From positions 19,713,645-19,777,644 of the forward strand of contig NC_067205.1 of NCBI RefSeq assembly GCF_026262505.1: 64,000 nt of DNA. The letters run 5' to 3'. The position numbers and the translations under genes were made by a program. The notes beneath the pieces were generated by a model that searched no databases, was not told where the DNA came from, and saw only the letters and a program-made list of their open reading frames with translations. The DNA is from Trichomonas vaginalis G3 (lineage: Eukaryota > Parabasalia > Trichomonadida > Trichomonadidae). This document shows positions 1 through 9,291 of this stretch, one piece after another (position 1 is the first letter of the stretch; every line of letters begins with the position of its first letter).

Positions 1-2249
1 ATGGTATTCATCCAATAATGCTTTGTAATGACCTAGAAATGCTAAAATTATTGATAGAAAAAGGCTCAAATTTTGCTCAAAAAATTTCCTTAACTGTTAG
101 TCCATCCACAGTTTTGGGAATGGAATGGTTTAATCCAGAACACATTATTGATTCAGAGTCAAATTATTATGTCGAATATTATCCAGTTCATGCTATTGTT
201 CGATATTGTAATCATGAAATGTTGAATTACTGTGTTTCTTGTGGATTGAAACTCAATATTCTTGATTCTCAAAATAACACTTTAATGCATCATGCAGCTG
301 TTAGAGATTCGAAAATCGATCCAAATGCAAGTATGATCAAATACCTTTTTAAAAAGAAATTAAGTATTAAAACAGAAAATATTGATGGCATTCTCCCCAT
401 CCACTTTGCTCTGATAAAAAACCCTGCAGCTGCAAAATTCTTAATCGAAAATAGAGCTGATCTTGGGGCAAAAGATAGATATGGAGAGATCCCTCTTCAT
501 TATGCAGTTGCATACAGTACACCAGAAATTGTTGACCTTTTATTAAGCAAAAAAAGAAATTATGATATTTGTAATAATAATTTACAATATCCAATCAACG
601 CGATTAAATATCAAACAAATACAAGAACGATTATTCAAATCCTTCAAGTATTCGTTAACCATGGTGCCTCATTAGATCTTCCATCATATTATGATGGAGA
701 TACAATAATATTTAAATATTTAAAGAATTACGAAGTTTTAAGGTTCTTAATCGATAATGGTGCCGATCTAAATCATACTAATTATAAAGTTGGAACACCA
801 TTGTCAGAATGCATAATTACCGATAATTACGTTGGAGCCAAAATGCTTCTGGAAGGTGGTGCTGATGTAAATCAAAGCAACCACATGGCTAAATCGGTAT
901 TGTTCATGTGCAAAAATACAGAATTCATGAAGTTAATCTTACAATTTCACCCCATTCTTTATATGGATTCTGTCAAGCTCTATATAAGACGGAGGTATAT
1001 TGAAATTGTAAAGGAATTAATCAAGTATTACCCAAAGGAAGATCACTATTCAATCTTTGCTGAAGCAATTAGTATTGGTTCTTATGAACTTGTAGAATAT
1101 ATGATTTATCATGGTTTCGACTTTCATTCAGCAAGTATTGATGGTAAAACTCCTATCTTTGATGCAATTTTGTATAATCAGGTTGATATTCTCCAACTCC
1201 TCATTAAAAGTGGTGCTGAGCTTGAATTCACTAATATTTATGGAGAAACTGCTCTTATGGCAGCAACATCTATGCTCTCTCAAACATTGGAAATGAATGA
1301 TTATATGAAGCTAATAATATCCTATAACCCATCTGATTCATTAAAACTTCTTATTAATCAAGGCGTAAATTACCATGCATTAAATAAAAATGGCCATAAT
1401 GTAACACAAAATGCAATTATTAATGGACTTATTTCAGCTTGGAATGTATTGAGTCCATTATCTCTTCCTCCTTTGACAATAAATCAAGAAGAAATAAGAG
1501 AACTCCGAGAAAAATTAAAAGACAGTGATGAGACTTTATTTACATATATTTCAAAGCACGATGACGAATGGTTTTATGCGGTGCACAATAGTATCTTTGA
1601 GAACAATGACAAGTACCCTGATGTAAATGAAGCGAATAAATATGGAGAAACTCCTGTTATGTGCGTTATTAAATATAATAAAAATCCGGCTCTTTTGGCA
1701 TTACTTATCACTGCAGGTGCAGATGCTGATTTGGAATATAACGGAAAGACGCCATTGCAGATCTGTATCGAGAATGAATACACAGACAAAATTAGAACTT
1801 TGTTGCATCTAAATAGCTGTGACCTCAACAAGAAGTTTGATAATAGAATGAGTTATTTCCATCTCGCAATTAAGATGAATAAGAAACTTTCTATGCGAGC
1901 ACTTGCATCATATGTATTTCCAGATTTTGTTGACAAAGACGGAAATTCATATCTTCACTATGCTGCATTGTCTAATGATCGTGAAATTACATACATTTGT
2001 CTTCATGTTCAAGAGAAATACATTGTTTACAACAATGAAAACATGAGTCCATTGATGCTTGCATCATCAATCAACTCATTCCGATACATTGATCAATTCA
2101 TTGATTTTTGCGATAAACACTGGATTCCTATCAAAGACAAATATCGATCATTATTTCTTGCAGTAATGAATAGAAGTTTTGATTCTTATTATTCAATCTT
2201 GAAAATAATTTTATGTTCTGTTGACCCAAACTCAGAAAATATGAAATAG
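1..2249 (+). CDS. Ankyrin-repeat protein, 5' end outside the window
   Basis: The first in-frame ATG is at 18, but the frame is already open at position 3 and reads G-I-H-P-I before that Met, which continues an ankyrin repeat, so the true start lies upstream. At least 748 codons are visible. Ankyrin units recur through the whole protein, seen as repeated G-x-T-P/A-L and (L)LL-x-x-G-A-D elements, for example around residues 130-190, 245-290, 380-415 and 555-600 counted from position 18. No catalytic domain is seen, so a protein-binding scaffold role follows from the family. Large ankyrin families are typical of trichomonads. The 3' end is suspect: the stop at 2247 is followed by decayed sequence that still looks coding (next entry). 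Cellular role unknown. Confidence 0.85.
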   Translation, partial: GIHPIMLCNDLEMLKLLIEKGSNFAQKISLTVSPSTVLGMEWFNPEHIIDSESNYYVEYYPVHAIVRYCNHEMLNYCVSCGLKLNILDSQNNTLMHHAAVRDSKIDPNASMIKYLFKKKLSIKTENIDGILPIHFALIKNPAAAKFLIENRADLGAKDRYGEIPLHYAVAYSTPEIVDLLLSKKRNYDICNNNLQYPINAIKYQTNTRTIIQILQVFVNHGASLDLPSYYDGDTIIFKYLKNYEVLRFLIDNGADLNHTNYKVGTPLSECIITDNYVGAKMLLEGGADVNQSNHMAKSVLFMCKNTEFMKLILQFHPILYMDSVKLYIRRRYIEIVKELIKYYPKEDHYSIFAEAISIGSYELVEYMIYHGFDFHSASIDGKTPIFDAILYNQVDILQLLIKSGAELEFTNIYGETALMAATSMLSQTLEMNDYMKLIISYNPSDSLKLLINQGVNYHALNKNGHNVTQNAIINGLISAWNVLSPLSLPPLTINQEEIRELREKLKDSDETLFTYISKHDDEWFYAVHNSIFENNDKYPDVNEANKYGETPVMCVIKYNKNPALLALLITAGADADLEYNGKTPLQICIENEYTDKIRTLLHLNSCDLNKKFDNRMSYFHLAIKMNKKLSMRALASYVFPDFVDKDGNSYLHYAALSNDREITYICLHVQEKYIVYNNENMSPLMLASSINSFRYIDQFIDFCDKHWIPIKDKYRSLFLAVMNRSFDSYYSILKIILCSVDPNSENMK

Positions 2250-2532
2250 ACCATGAAAATATTCCGTTTCTAATATAAAACTTATTAAATGTAATATTCA
2301 ATTTTATCAATATCTTCTTGGATTTGTTAAATGAATCAACGATCCCTTATATGGGCATCTAATAAAATTATTGTACTTTATTGATGCATTCTACAAATCC
2401 ACTAATTTTTCGATCAAAATTATCCCAGATGAAGAAAAAGTGGAAGTCGTCACTTTTTTGAACAACAGTATCCATAATTATGCTGTAAATAAACCAACAA
2501 ACTGTATAAAATTATCAGTGATAAAGATATGA
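2243..2532 (+). pseudogene. Decayed 3' extension of the ankyrin gene
   Basis: Directly after the ankyrin stop, other frames carry coding-like text. One short stretch begins near 2243 (EIDHENIPFLI). Then 2338-2532 is an open frame of 64 codons without ATG, containing LLYFIDAFY and VEVVTFLNN. The composition matches the upstream protein. This looks like a formerly longer C-terminus cut off by one or more frameshifts. It could instead be a sequencing indel in a longer live gene, or chance in AT-rich DNA. From 2533 to 2802 I see nothing but AT-rich spacer. Confidence 0.4.
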
Positions 2533-2802
2533 TCTTAAACTCGATCATATGATCGAAAAAGCATAAATAAACCCTTTTTTGAAAAATTTTCAATTCAAAA
2601 GTTCAAATATTTATGTTAAATAAAATGCAACAAAATTTCAAAAAAATTAAGATCATAAAAATAGTAAATTGAATGTGATCGCAAAATTTGAATAGAAATA
2701 GCGTGCTTTTAAGGTTTAATAATAGCATTAATTATTATTTCTACGATCAATCTTAAAAGAAAAAAAAATTTATTGATTGAAAAGAGCCGAACATTCGAAT
2801 AA

Positions 2803-3327
2803 ATGACGAAAATCACAGGTTCCTGCTCAAACAGTTTCCTGAGACTTATGGTAACCCCAGATGTTTACCATGCTGAAATATTAACATGTGTCCCTGTGAG
2901 AAGGCCATTGGATGTTCCTTCCGCCCTTCCAAAATTAGGAAAAGTTTTATCACACTCCGGATGCGTCTGTAAAACAACAAAAGGATACGTATTAATTGAA
3001 TATATGTCAGCCAACCAAGTCTTCGTTTCCAAAGTGTACAATTTTATGAACGGTATGAAGGAATTTGATTTTAAGAAGTATCATTTTAAATTAGACATCG
3101 TAGAACCACAAGTTCCAAATACAAAAGTAACAGTTAAGGAGTTTACTGAGAAAATGATCGAATTTACCAAAGATAAACAATTTGATACTTTTAGCCATAA
3201 CTGCCACCATGCTAGATATGATACAATGCGTTTTTATGGCATGCAATCAGATAATCCCGATGCTGGCAAATATAATTTATTCTATCAAGGTTTTGTTGAC
3301 TATTTCAAGAAAGAATATAGAATTTAA
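2803..3327 (+). CDS. Small conserved protein with HSG and NCHH motifs, possible permuted papain-like fold
   Basis: An ORF of 174 aa with a clear ATG. Two segments stand out: SHSGCVC at about residues 50-56, followed by GYVLIEYMS, and FSHNCHHARYDTMRFYG near residues 130-146. A histidine early and an N-C-H-H block late is the layout of permuted papain-like folds (LRAT, PPPDE) and also recalls the D-N-C-H-S-H block of the RTE1/TMEM222 (DUF778) family. I cannot decide between these. No membrane segment or signal peptide is obvious. The gene is convergent with the PPPDE gene at 3505-4098, 177 bp away, which has a similar N-C-N-H block. Function unknown; a thiol hydrolase or acyl-transfer role is inference only. 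Confidence 0.7.
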   Translation: MTKITGSCSNSFLRLMVTPDVYHAEILTCVPVRRPLDVPSALPKLGKVLSHSGCVCKTTKGYVLIEYMSANQVFVSKVYNFMNGMKEFDFKKYHFKLDIVEPQVPNTKVTVKEFTEKMIEFTKDKQFDTFSHNCHHARYDTMRFYGMQSDNPDAGKYNLFYQGFVDYFKKEYRI

Positions 3328-3504
3328 GTAATCATAGAAAATCTTTTGTAAAATCCTCTTTTTCATGTCTTCTAAACTTACGAAATTTTTTTTCCCAAAT
3401 TTGTCTAATACAAATCGCAGTATGGTAAAATAAAATGAATATTAAAACAAAAAATACAAACAAATATTTATGAAAAAAGAAACAAAATTAAATGTGGCGA
3501 AATT

Positions 3505-4098
3505 TCAATAATCAACAGTATCATTTTTGCTAGTTTCAGTATTAACATTTTCAATATTTTCCTCTTCCTCATTAGACTCTGATGGAAATTTGATCTCTGC
3601 TGGCTTATAAGGAGAACCAAAACCAGGTAATCTTTTGAGATAGCATAAAAAATGTGATAACGATATAGAATAAAGGAATCTTCCTATCCTTTCACCTCTT
3701 ACAACCCAATAAGGATAATTCTGCATATTGTTTTCACCAACCAAAAGTTTACAGAGTTCTAAGGTAAAATGGTTGCAATTATGATATAATATATTATAAA
3801 AATCGCTGAGCCATTCAGGTGATTGCTTTAGCTGTCTGCAAATTTCACGACATTCCATCCGTGTTAATGAAGTTTCACCGATTTCATAGGATGAATTAAA
3901 AGATCCATTCATAACTGATGGAAGATGATTTACCTTTTCTGGACTATCTATTCCTGTGCACCCATACATTGAAAATCCATAATAATATTCGATCTTATTA
4001 TCGATTACAAGGCTTGTATGAAATACTCCTATCTTGCAGCATGCAAACACTTTATTTAATGGCGTAAGATTAAATACATTGATCTTAATCTTTGCCAT
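3505..4098 (-). CDS. PPPDE (DeSI-like) thiol peptidase domain protein
   Basis: A 197-aa protein starting at the ATG at 4098. It begins with the PPPDE pattern V-F-N-L-T-P-L-N, then GVFHTSLVI (candidate catalytic His at about residue 27), a GIDSPE block, and YHNCNHFTLELCKLL (candidate catalytic Cys at about residue 107). The family contains papain-like peptidases that remove SUMO or ubiquitin (DeSI-1/2 type), so desumoylation or deubiquitination in nucleus or cytosol is likely. After the domain (about residue 155 on) comes a polar acidic tail rich in E, N and T. No signal peptide is seen. The family call is strong; the substrate is not predictable. Confidence 0.88.
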   Translation of the reverse strand: MAKIKINVFNLTPLNKVFACCKIGVFHTSLVIDNKIEYYYGFSMYGCTGIDSPEKVNHLPSVMNGSFNSSYEIGETSLTRMECREICRQLKQSPEWLSDFYNILYHNCNHFTLELCKLLVGENNMQNYPYWVVRGERIGRFLYSISLSHFLCYLKRLPGFGSPYKPAEIKFPSESNEEEENIENVNTETSKNDTVDY

Positions 4099-4395
4099 GA
4101 AAATCTTGCAAATCCCCTAATTTTAAACGTGCATCTCCCTGCAATTATTAAAATTACAGTCTATACAATATCTTGTGTAATTATGCATAGAAGAGTCAGT
4201 AAAATGGAATAATAACAATTAAAATCATGCAAATAATAATCGAGAGATTTGTAAAGAAGAATGATTGCCATGAAATGCGGTATTTAATCAATCTATCCTA
4301 TGACTATTTAAGTTACAAAAGCTAACCTGGTTTTTTAATAATAATACTAATAATTAACAAGAGTTTATTCGTATAAAACCGAAAACAAACAAAAT

Positions 4396-5070
4396 TTAGT
4401 AAAATAATTTCCTTGTCTGGCGGCATTCTTCGCCATGGTCTTTAACTATAGGCCTTACATCATCGGAAATTGCGCAAGTTTCAAGAAGTGGAAGTAATTT
4501 GTCAAGAAGAGTAGTATCATATGGAGTTCCAGTCCATTTGTCTATATAAATAGTATTTTGTGGATACAAATCTCTCATATGATAATTATCATCAACCATA
4601 ATTACATGAGAAAGTGGTCTTCCGAACTTGCTAAGGTCCTTCTTGCATTTGTTTCCTCTAATTTTGCAAGAATCTCTATAAAATCTATGAAAATGATCAA
4701 TTTGAGGGCAAAGTAGATCAAGAATTCGCTCTGCATAGTTCTGAGTACCAGCCGTAAATATGAATACTTCAAATAGTTCTGAAACTTTGTCAAGAAATAT
4801 TCTGACATTTGGTCGTAAGAAAACGTAATCTGGAGAATCATCGAATTTGAGTGATTCAACATCTGAATGTGGTGGAAAGGTTGATGTGTGTATCAACGTT
4901 TCATCAAGATCAAGAACTAAAGCTTTACGAGAGTCGGTTACGATTGTTCTACGAGGGCTTGTTGGTAATGAATGAGCAATTTGTCCTGCATCTATAACAG
5001 GTAACTCAAACATTGGAAAACTAGTATCGAGAAATGTTGTTAGCCCAAAGCTGCCAGATAGTGCATACAT
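4396..5070 (-). CDS. FCP1/SCP-like (NIF domain) HAD phosphatase
   Basis: A 224-aa protein. The frame is open up to 5094 but the first ATG is at 5070. The HAD signature DLDETLIHTS lies at about residues 54-63, with the nucleophile Asp first. It is followed by YVFLRPNVRIFLD, VFIFTAGTQNYAERILD (motif II Thr), KDLSKFGRPLSHVIMVDDN (motif III/IV Asp pair) and a C-terminal region ending in RQTRKLF. This order and length match small CTD phosphatases (SCP, Dullard and NLI-interacting factor type). These dephosphorylate Ser on the RNA polymerase II CTD or other substrates. The N-terminal 45 residues contain TSPRR, a possible phosphosite. Substrate is not known here. Confidence 0.9.
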   Translation of the reverse strand: MYALSGSFGLTTFLDTSFPMFELPVIDAGQIAHSLPTSPRRTIVTDSRKALVLDLDETLIHTSTFPPHSDVESLKFDDSPDYVFLRPNVRIFLDKVSELFEVFIFTAGTQNYAERILDLLCPQIDHFHRFYRDSCKIRGNKCKKDLSKFGRPLSHVIMVDDNYHMRDLYPQNTIYIDKWTGTPYDTTLLDKLLPLLETCAISDDVRPIVKDHGEECRQTRKLFY

Positions 5071-5075
5071 TATGA
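5071..5075 (-). promoter_or_regulatory. Candidate initiator (TCATA) of the phosphatase gene
   Basis: On the minus strand TCATA directly precedes the ATG at 5070, matching the trichomonad initiator consensus TCA(C/T)(A/T). Transcription from its A would give a 5' leader of a few bases, at the short end of what is known for this group. Such pentamers are common in AT-rich DNA. Confidence 0.3.
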
Positions 5076-7201
5076 AATATTGAAGTGATCTCAAAAATAA
5101 TTTCCTTACTTCAGAAATATTTCATTTGAAAGGTACATTCACTGGGCGATAACAGTAAAATGGGATGAAAATAGGATAAATAGCATCCCTATATAGTGCC
5201 TAACAATATTTATACGGGCCAAAAAAAATTGGCTAGAGATTTGGCGAGTTAGGAAACTTAGAAAATTGTGAGGAATTTTTATTTTCGAATTTTTTTTGGA
5301 AAGTTAAAATTGTGATTAAAAATCGATTGCCGGGAGAACTAAGCATCTCATCATATATTTAAATCGATATAATTATTAAATAATAGTTGAATAGTACAAC
5401 TACATGAAATTGTGGCTGAATATACAGAAAAAATGAACATATTTGACATTTTTGAAAATTCATATAGTTAGATGGTGACAGACTCATAAACTATACTTTA
5501 GCTAAGAATGGTATATGATTTCAACAACACATGGTTAAAATCGTAAAAATTTTTTAGATTTCAAACAGATATATGGTAATCTAATGGAACAGAGTCAGCA
5601 AAGAGCATGTAAAATATGTTACAATTAACTTTTTATTATATCCAATAGTAAATATCGAATGGTATCCAGCTTTATGGTTAAATATTTTCTTATCGAGCTT
5701 CTCTTGAACTGTTGTATTAAGGTTGTAAATTTTTGATGCTAGAAACTTTGGAATCTTCTTTACTGCAGCATTTTTCTTGAGAGTTCTTGCAATTTCGAAT
5801 AGATCTGCGCATTGTATGAAATGGGGGCTTTAAAATATCTTGAAAACAGAATAGGACTGCTTTTCCAAAGGAATGCTTACTTGTAAATCAGAGAGTTTCA
5901 AAATTGACAGCAAGATTATCATCATACTTTTTGATTTTGCTGCGTAAAAGGAAGACAAGGTATTAACAAATCATTTACTGTTGTTCATCAAAAGAAGAAA
6001 ACTTTGATAACAACTAATGATGATAAAATCAAGCTATCTTTTAATATTTTAAATTGATAAGACATTCAAAATATTTGAATGGTTTAAAATATTTTCTTCT
6101 AATTTCTCTAATATATTATCATGATTATATAATCAAATTTAAATTTTTATTCAAAAAGGCAATAGTTCAAATTTTTAATTTCAATAATCTTAATTCTGCA
6201 ATAAATGTATTTAATTGTAGCAAATTTAATGATCTTTCGTCATGGTTAGCAATTTGGAACTCATAAATTAATGATTTCTTCAAGTAAAATTCTGCATTAT
6301 TTCAAAAGTCAATAATTCTCTAGTAACTTTTCCCCAAACCCTAACCATTATATTATATGTGTAATAGAGAATAATTGCAAAAAAAGATGGCCGAATTTAC
6401 TGGGTAGTTCTTGTGATGCGAAATAATTGGAATTTAACACCTAGTTTTAGCAGCATCAATCTCTTTTTGCTCTCATTTAAATGCTTTTGCACACTTTAAT
6501 TTTGAAATATAAGAGTTTTGGAAATTATCAAATTTATCTGCTCAAATACTATAGATCTTCATAAGTGTTAATAGAATCACCAGCCTTACATATAGTGTTT
6601 AATATAATGATGCACATCATACTGGGATTTATTCCTTATTCATCTAGTTATTATAAGATTTACAACCCCATGAAAATTTAAAATTTTGTCAAAAATAGTG
6701 AATGTACCTTTTTCATTTGATATTTGTAAATAAATATAATCGGCCTTTATTTTTAAAAGATCATGGATCATTCGTTCAATTTTTTAATTAAGCGTGATAT
6801 AAGTAAATTGCCTGCATTTGGATGCATCATTAGATTTTTGACATTCTGTTTTCTATTGGTCAATAGGTTCACAAAAATCATAAAAATTGAGAACTTAAGA
6901 GATCATGATCGGCCGAACCCTCGAATCATAAAGATATGTTTATAAAATCGTTCTTCAAGCTTACTAATGATTAATTTGTATTCGAATATAAAGCTTCAAA
7001 GAATTGATACAGGTAAAAAAAGGGATTATACATTAAATGAAAGACATTTGCTTTTAAAAGGAAAGTTTATGGTTGTTTGAATCGGGATAACAATTCAATC
7101 TCAGTTATTTACTAGTAAAATTTACAAAATTCTTTGGGTTTCATGTTTATTAAATAGAACATATCATATTTTCATATAGGAAATATGTTAGAAGCATCAT
7201 A
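5076..7201. other. AT-rich intergenic region with one decayed coding fragment
   Basis: About 2.1 kb without an intact gene. Two short ORFs (6054-6266 and 6763-6945) are AT-rich chance frames without recognisable motifs. The only stretch that looks once-coding is on the minus strand near 5581-5990 (separate entry). I see no RNA gene, tandem repeat or long inverted repeat. Confidence 0.6.
5581..5829 (-). pseudogene. Decayed, unidentified coding fragment
   Basis: On the minus strand 82 codons are open from 5829 to a TAG at 5581-5583, with no ATG. The text looks like real protein: ADLFEIARTLKKNAAVKKI near the start, then KFLASKIYNL and KIFNHKAGYH. Upstream to about 5990 further coding-like text appears in another frame (KKYDDNLAVNFETL). 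The family is unknown to me. It is either a remnant of a host gene or transposon, or an exon of a gene with unrecognised introns; I see no canonical trichomonad intron end near it. Confidence 0.4.
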
Positions 7202-7609
7202 TTAGCAGCAGTCACAACCACATTTGTGATGGTGATGATGACCTGAACATGCTGCGTCTCCATGATGAGAATGATGGAATTCTGAACCTTGAGGGATATT
7301 TACTTTAAAATAAGATGAGAAATCGTCTTGCGCATAATCTAATTCAGCATCTTTAAGATATTGAAATGTTTTGCTATCAAGAACAACAGAAGCGCTATCT
7401 TGTTCAAATAGTTTATCTCCGTCTTTTAATGCAGATTCCAAAGTAAAATTATATATATTGTCACCACAATCTTCCAATTTTAACTTTAACCTTAGCATTT
7501 TATTCTCATTATCAAGTCTTAGGAGATCCTTTATCTGTTTAACAGCATTTGATGTGATTTTAAACGTAAAGCTCTTGCTGGAAACGGTATTTAGATAATG
7601 AGAAATCAT
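7202..7609 (-). CDS. IscA/HesB-like A-type iron-sulfur carrier with His/Cys-rich C-terminus
   Basis: A 135-aa protein. The frame opens with GTG at 7618; the first ATG at 7609 is chosen. The A-type pattern is visible: KITSNAVKQIKDLL, then LRLKLKLEDCGDNIYNF (first Cys), DGDKLFEQDSASVVLD, FQYLKDAELDYAQDDF, and the end FKVNIPQGS. The usual C-terminal Cys-Gly-Cys is present as KCGCDCC, preceded by an unusual tail with eleven His residues in about 20. A-type carriers deliver Fe-S clusters to apoproteins, in trichomonads expected in the hydrogenosome. The N-terminus (MISHYLNTVSSKSFTFK) is short and could be a presequence, which is inference. The tail may bind extra metal. Confidence 0.8.
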   Translation of the reverse strand: MISHYLNTVSSKSFTFKITSNAVKQIKDLLRLDNENKMLRLKLKLEDCGDNIYNFTLESALKDGDKLFEQDSASVVLDSKTFQYLKDAELDYAQDDFSSYFKVNIPQGSEFHHSHHGDAACSGHHHHHKCGCDCC

Positions 7610-7635
7610 AATTGACACTTTTTACAACAATAATA

Positions 7636-7640
7636 AATGA
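7636..7640 (-). promoter_or_regulatory. Candidate initiator (TCATT) of the IscA-like gene
   Basis: TCATT on the minus strand, about 28 bases before the ATG at 7609, fits the trichomonad initiator consensus and spacing. No other conforming pentamer lies between it and the ATG. Confidence 0.35.
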
Positions 7641-7809
7641 ATCTATTTTATGGAATTGGAATGATGTATATGTCAAATAAAAGAAGTAATCATATCTGAA
7701 GCTTGTTATATTTTGGTATATTAACTTGGAAGCACAGAGTAATAATGTTTGCTGAGTTTGAAATTTTAAATTATTCTCTACAATTAAATAATTTTATAAA
7801 TAATGTAAA

Positions 7810-7881
7810 TCGGTCATAGTGTAATGGTTATCATGTAAGATTGTCGTTCTTTTGATCCGGGTTCGATTCCCGGTGACCGAG
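7810..7881 (+). tRNA. tRNA-Asp (GTC)
   Basis: 72 nt fold as a cloverleaf. The acceptor stem TCGGTCA/TGACCGA pairs fully and the discriminator is G. The D arm is GTGT, loop AATGGTTA, TCAT. The anticodon loop is TTGTCGT with anticodon GTC, on stem TAAGA/TCTTT whose outermost pair is T-T. The T arm is CCGGG-TTCGATT-CCCGG. The internal A box (TAGTGTAATGG) and B box (GGTTCGATTCC) are intact. No intron, and CCA is not encoded. Confidence 0.95.
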
Positions 7882-7882
7882 C

Positions 7883-7888
7883 TTTTTT
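7883..7888 (+). terminator. RNA polymerase III T-run terminator of tRNA-Asp
   Basis: Six consecutive T starting two bases after the discriminator base, the usual Pol III stop. It lies inside the 57-bp gap before the next protein gene. Confidence 0.8.
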
Positions 7889-7938
7889 CTATTTTATTTT
7901 TACAGATAAAACAATTGGCACTTTTATTTTATATTAAA

Positions 7939-9291
7939 ATGAGCAAATGGAAATCTTTGACACCTGAGTTTCAGGAGTTAGTTATGACAACTGAAATGGT
8001 TTGGAATATCAGTGAACCTTTAATTGATATGATTGTTTCTAATTTTCAATCAATAATTAATAATAATATTTTTTCTCCATATGCAATTCTTGATTTATTT
8101 GATTGTATATCAAGTAAATCACTAAAGAATCTCTTACCTTATGTAAAACTTGTATCTTCTTTCTTGAAAAGTCAAAACTTGCTAAAAATCGAATATCCAT
8201 TTTCCCAAAATCCAGCGCTTCAAGCAGCTCTTATAAAATCTGATGTAATTTCAGGAGAAATTCCAGAAGAATATACTAACATGTCCCTTGAAGATATCTA
8301 TAAAATCTATCCAAAAGATTCTTTGAAAAACATAATTTTTTATGACGATATCGAAAAATTCAGAGGTTTGCAAGATCTTAACATCATGATTGATGAAACC
8401 TATAGCCTTATTGACTATTGTGCAAGATGTGGTGCAGTCAAATGCTTCGATTATTTATTAGAAAAAGGCCAAAAATTCACAGATGAAACAATGGAAAACG
8501 CATTTATCGGAAATAATACGGAGATTATCCATAAATGTGAAACAAAATGCTTTGTTTCTACAAGATGTCTGATGAATTGCATCGAAAACCATCATAATAT
8601 AACAGCCAAATATGTTCAAGAAAAGTATGCTCTCGATTTTCCTTGGGAATCAACTTTGATGTACTATAACTTCCAGTCTTTCTTTGCTAAATTAAGCTCA
8701 TCTAAAACAATTGATGATAGAGATGAATATGGAAAGACAGCATTGATGGCAGCATGCGAATACGGATTCTTCCCAATTGTATCTTTCCTTGTTGAAAATG
8801 GAAGTGAAGTAAATTTGAAAGATGAAAGAGGTTGCTCGCCACTTACATTTGCTGCTGCAAATAATAGGCCAGAAATAGTTACATTCCTATTGTCAAAAGG
8901 TGCTGACATAGAATCAAAAACGAAAATTGGTTTCACTCCTTTAATCATCGCAAGCCAACAAAATTCAATTGAATCAATTGTTGTTTTATTCAACAATGAA
9001 GTAAATTTGAATAATACTGATGAAACTGGAGCAACGGCACTCATGATTGCTATACAAGAAGGAAGCTCCGATGTCATTCAATTCTTAGTTGAAAATGGAT
9101 GTGACTTGAATATCCAGGATTCAAACGGAAATTCTGCTTTGATTCTTGCAGCAAACTATGGAAACGCAGGTGTTGTCCAATATCTAGTCGAAAATGGTGC
9201 TAAGAAAGATCTCGCAAATGGCAAAGGTTTCACTGCAATGCAGATAGCTCATGAGCTCGGATTTACTGATATTGAAGAAATTTTGAATTAA
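7939..9291 (+). CDS. Ankyrin-repeat protein with DUF3447-like N-terminal half
   Basis: The open frame reaches back into the tRNA, so the ATG at 7939 is taken as start (450 aa). The N-terminal 220 residues resemble the trichomonad DUF3447 region, with YSLIDYCARCGAVKCFDYLL at about residues 155-174 and FIGNNTEIIHKCE after it. About six ankyrin units follow from residue 255 to the end (GKTALMAACEYG, GCSPLTFAAANN, GFTPLIIASQQN, GATALMIAIQEG, GNSALILAANYG, GFTAMQIAHELG). The role is presumably protein binding; partner unknown. The gene begins 57 bp after the tRNA, so its promoter must lie within or next to the tRNA gene. Confidence 0.92.
   Translation: MSKWKSLTPEFQELVMTTEMVWNISEPLIDMIVSNFQSIINNNIFSPYAILDLFDCISSKSLKNLLPYVKLVSSFLKSQNLLKIEYPFSQNPALQAALIKSDVISGEIPEEYTNMSLEDIYKIYPKDSLKNIIFYDDIEKFRGLQDLNIMIDETYSLIDYCARCGAVKCFDYLLEKGQKFTDETMENAFIGNNTEIIHKCETKCFVSTRCLMNCIENHHNITAKYVQEKYALDFPWESTLMYYNFQSFFAKLSSSKTIDDRDEYGKTALMAACEYGFFPIVSFLVENGSEVNLKDERGCSPLTFAAANNRPEIVTFLLSKGADIESKTKIGFTPLIIASQQNSIESIVVLFNNEVNLNNTDETGATALMIAIQEGSSDVIQFLVENGCDLNIQDSNGNSALILAANYGNAGVVQYLVENGAKKDLANGKGFTAMQIAHELGFTDIEEILN

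Noticed and set aside
6333-6350. AAACCCTAACC, telomere-like
   Set aside because: A single partial copy, not a tandem tract.
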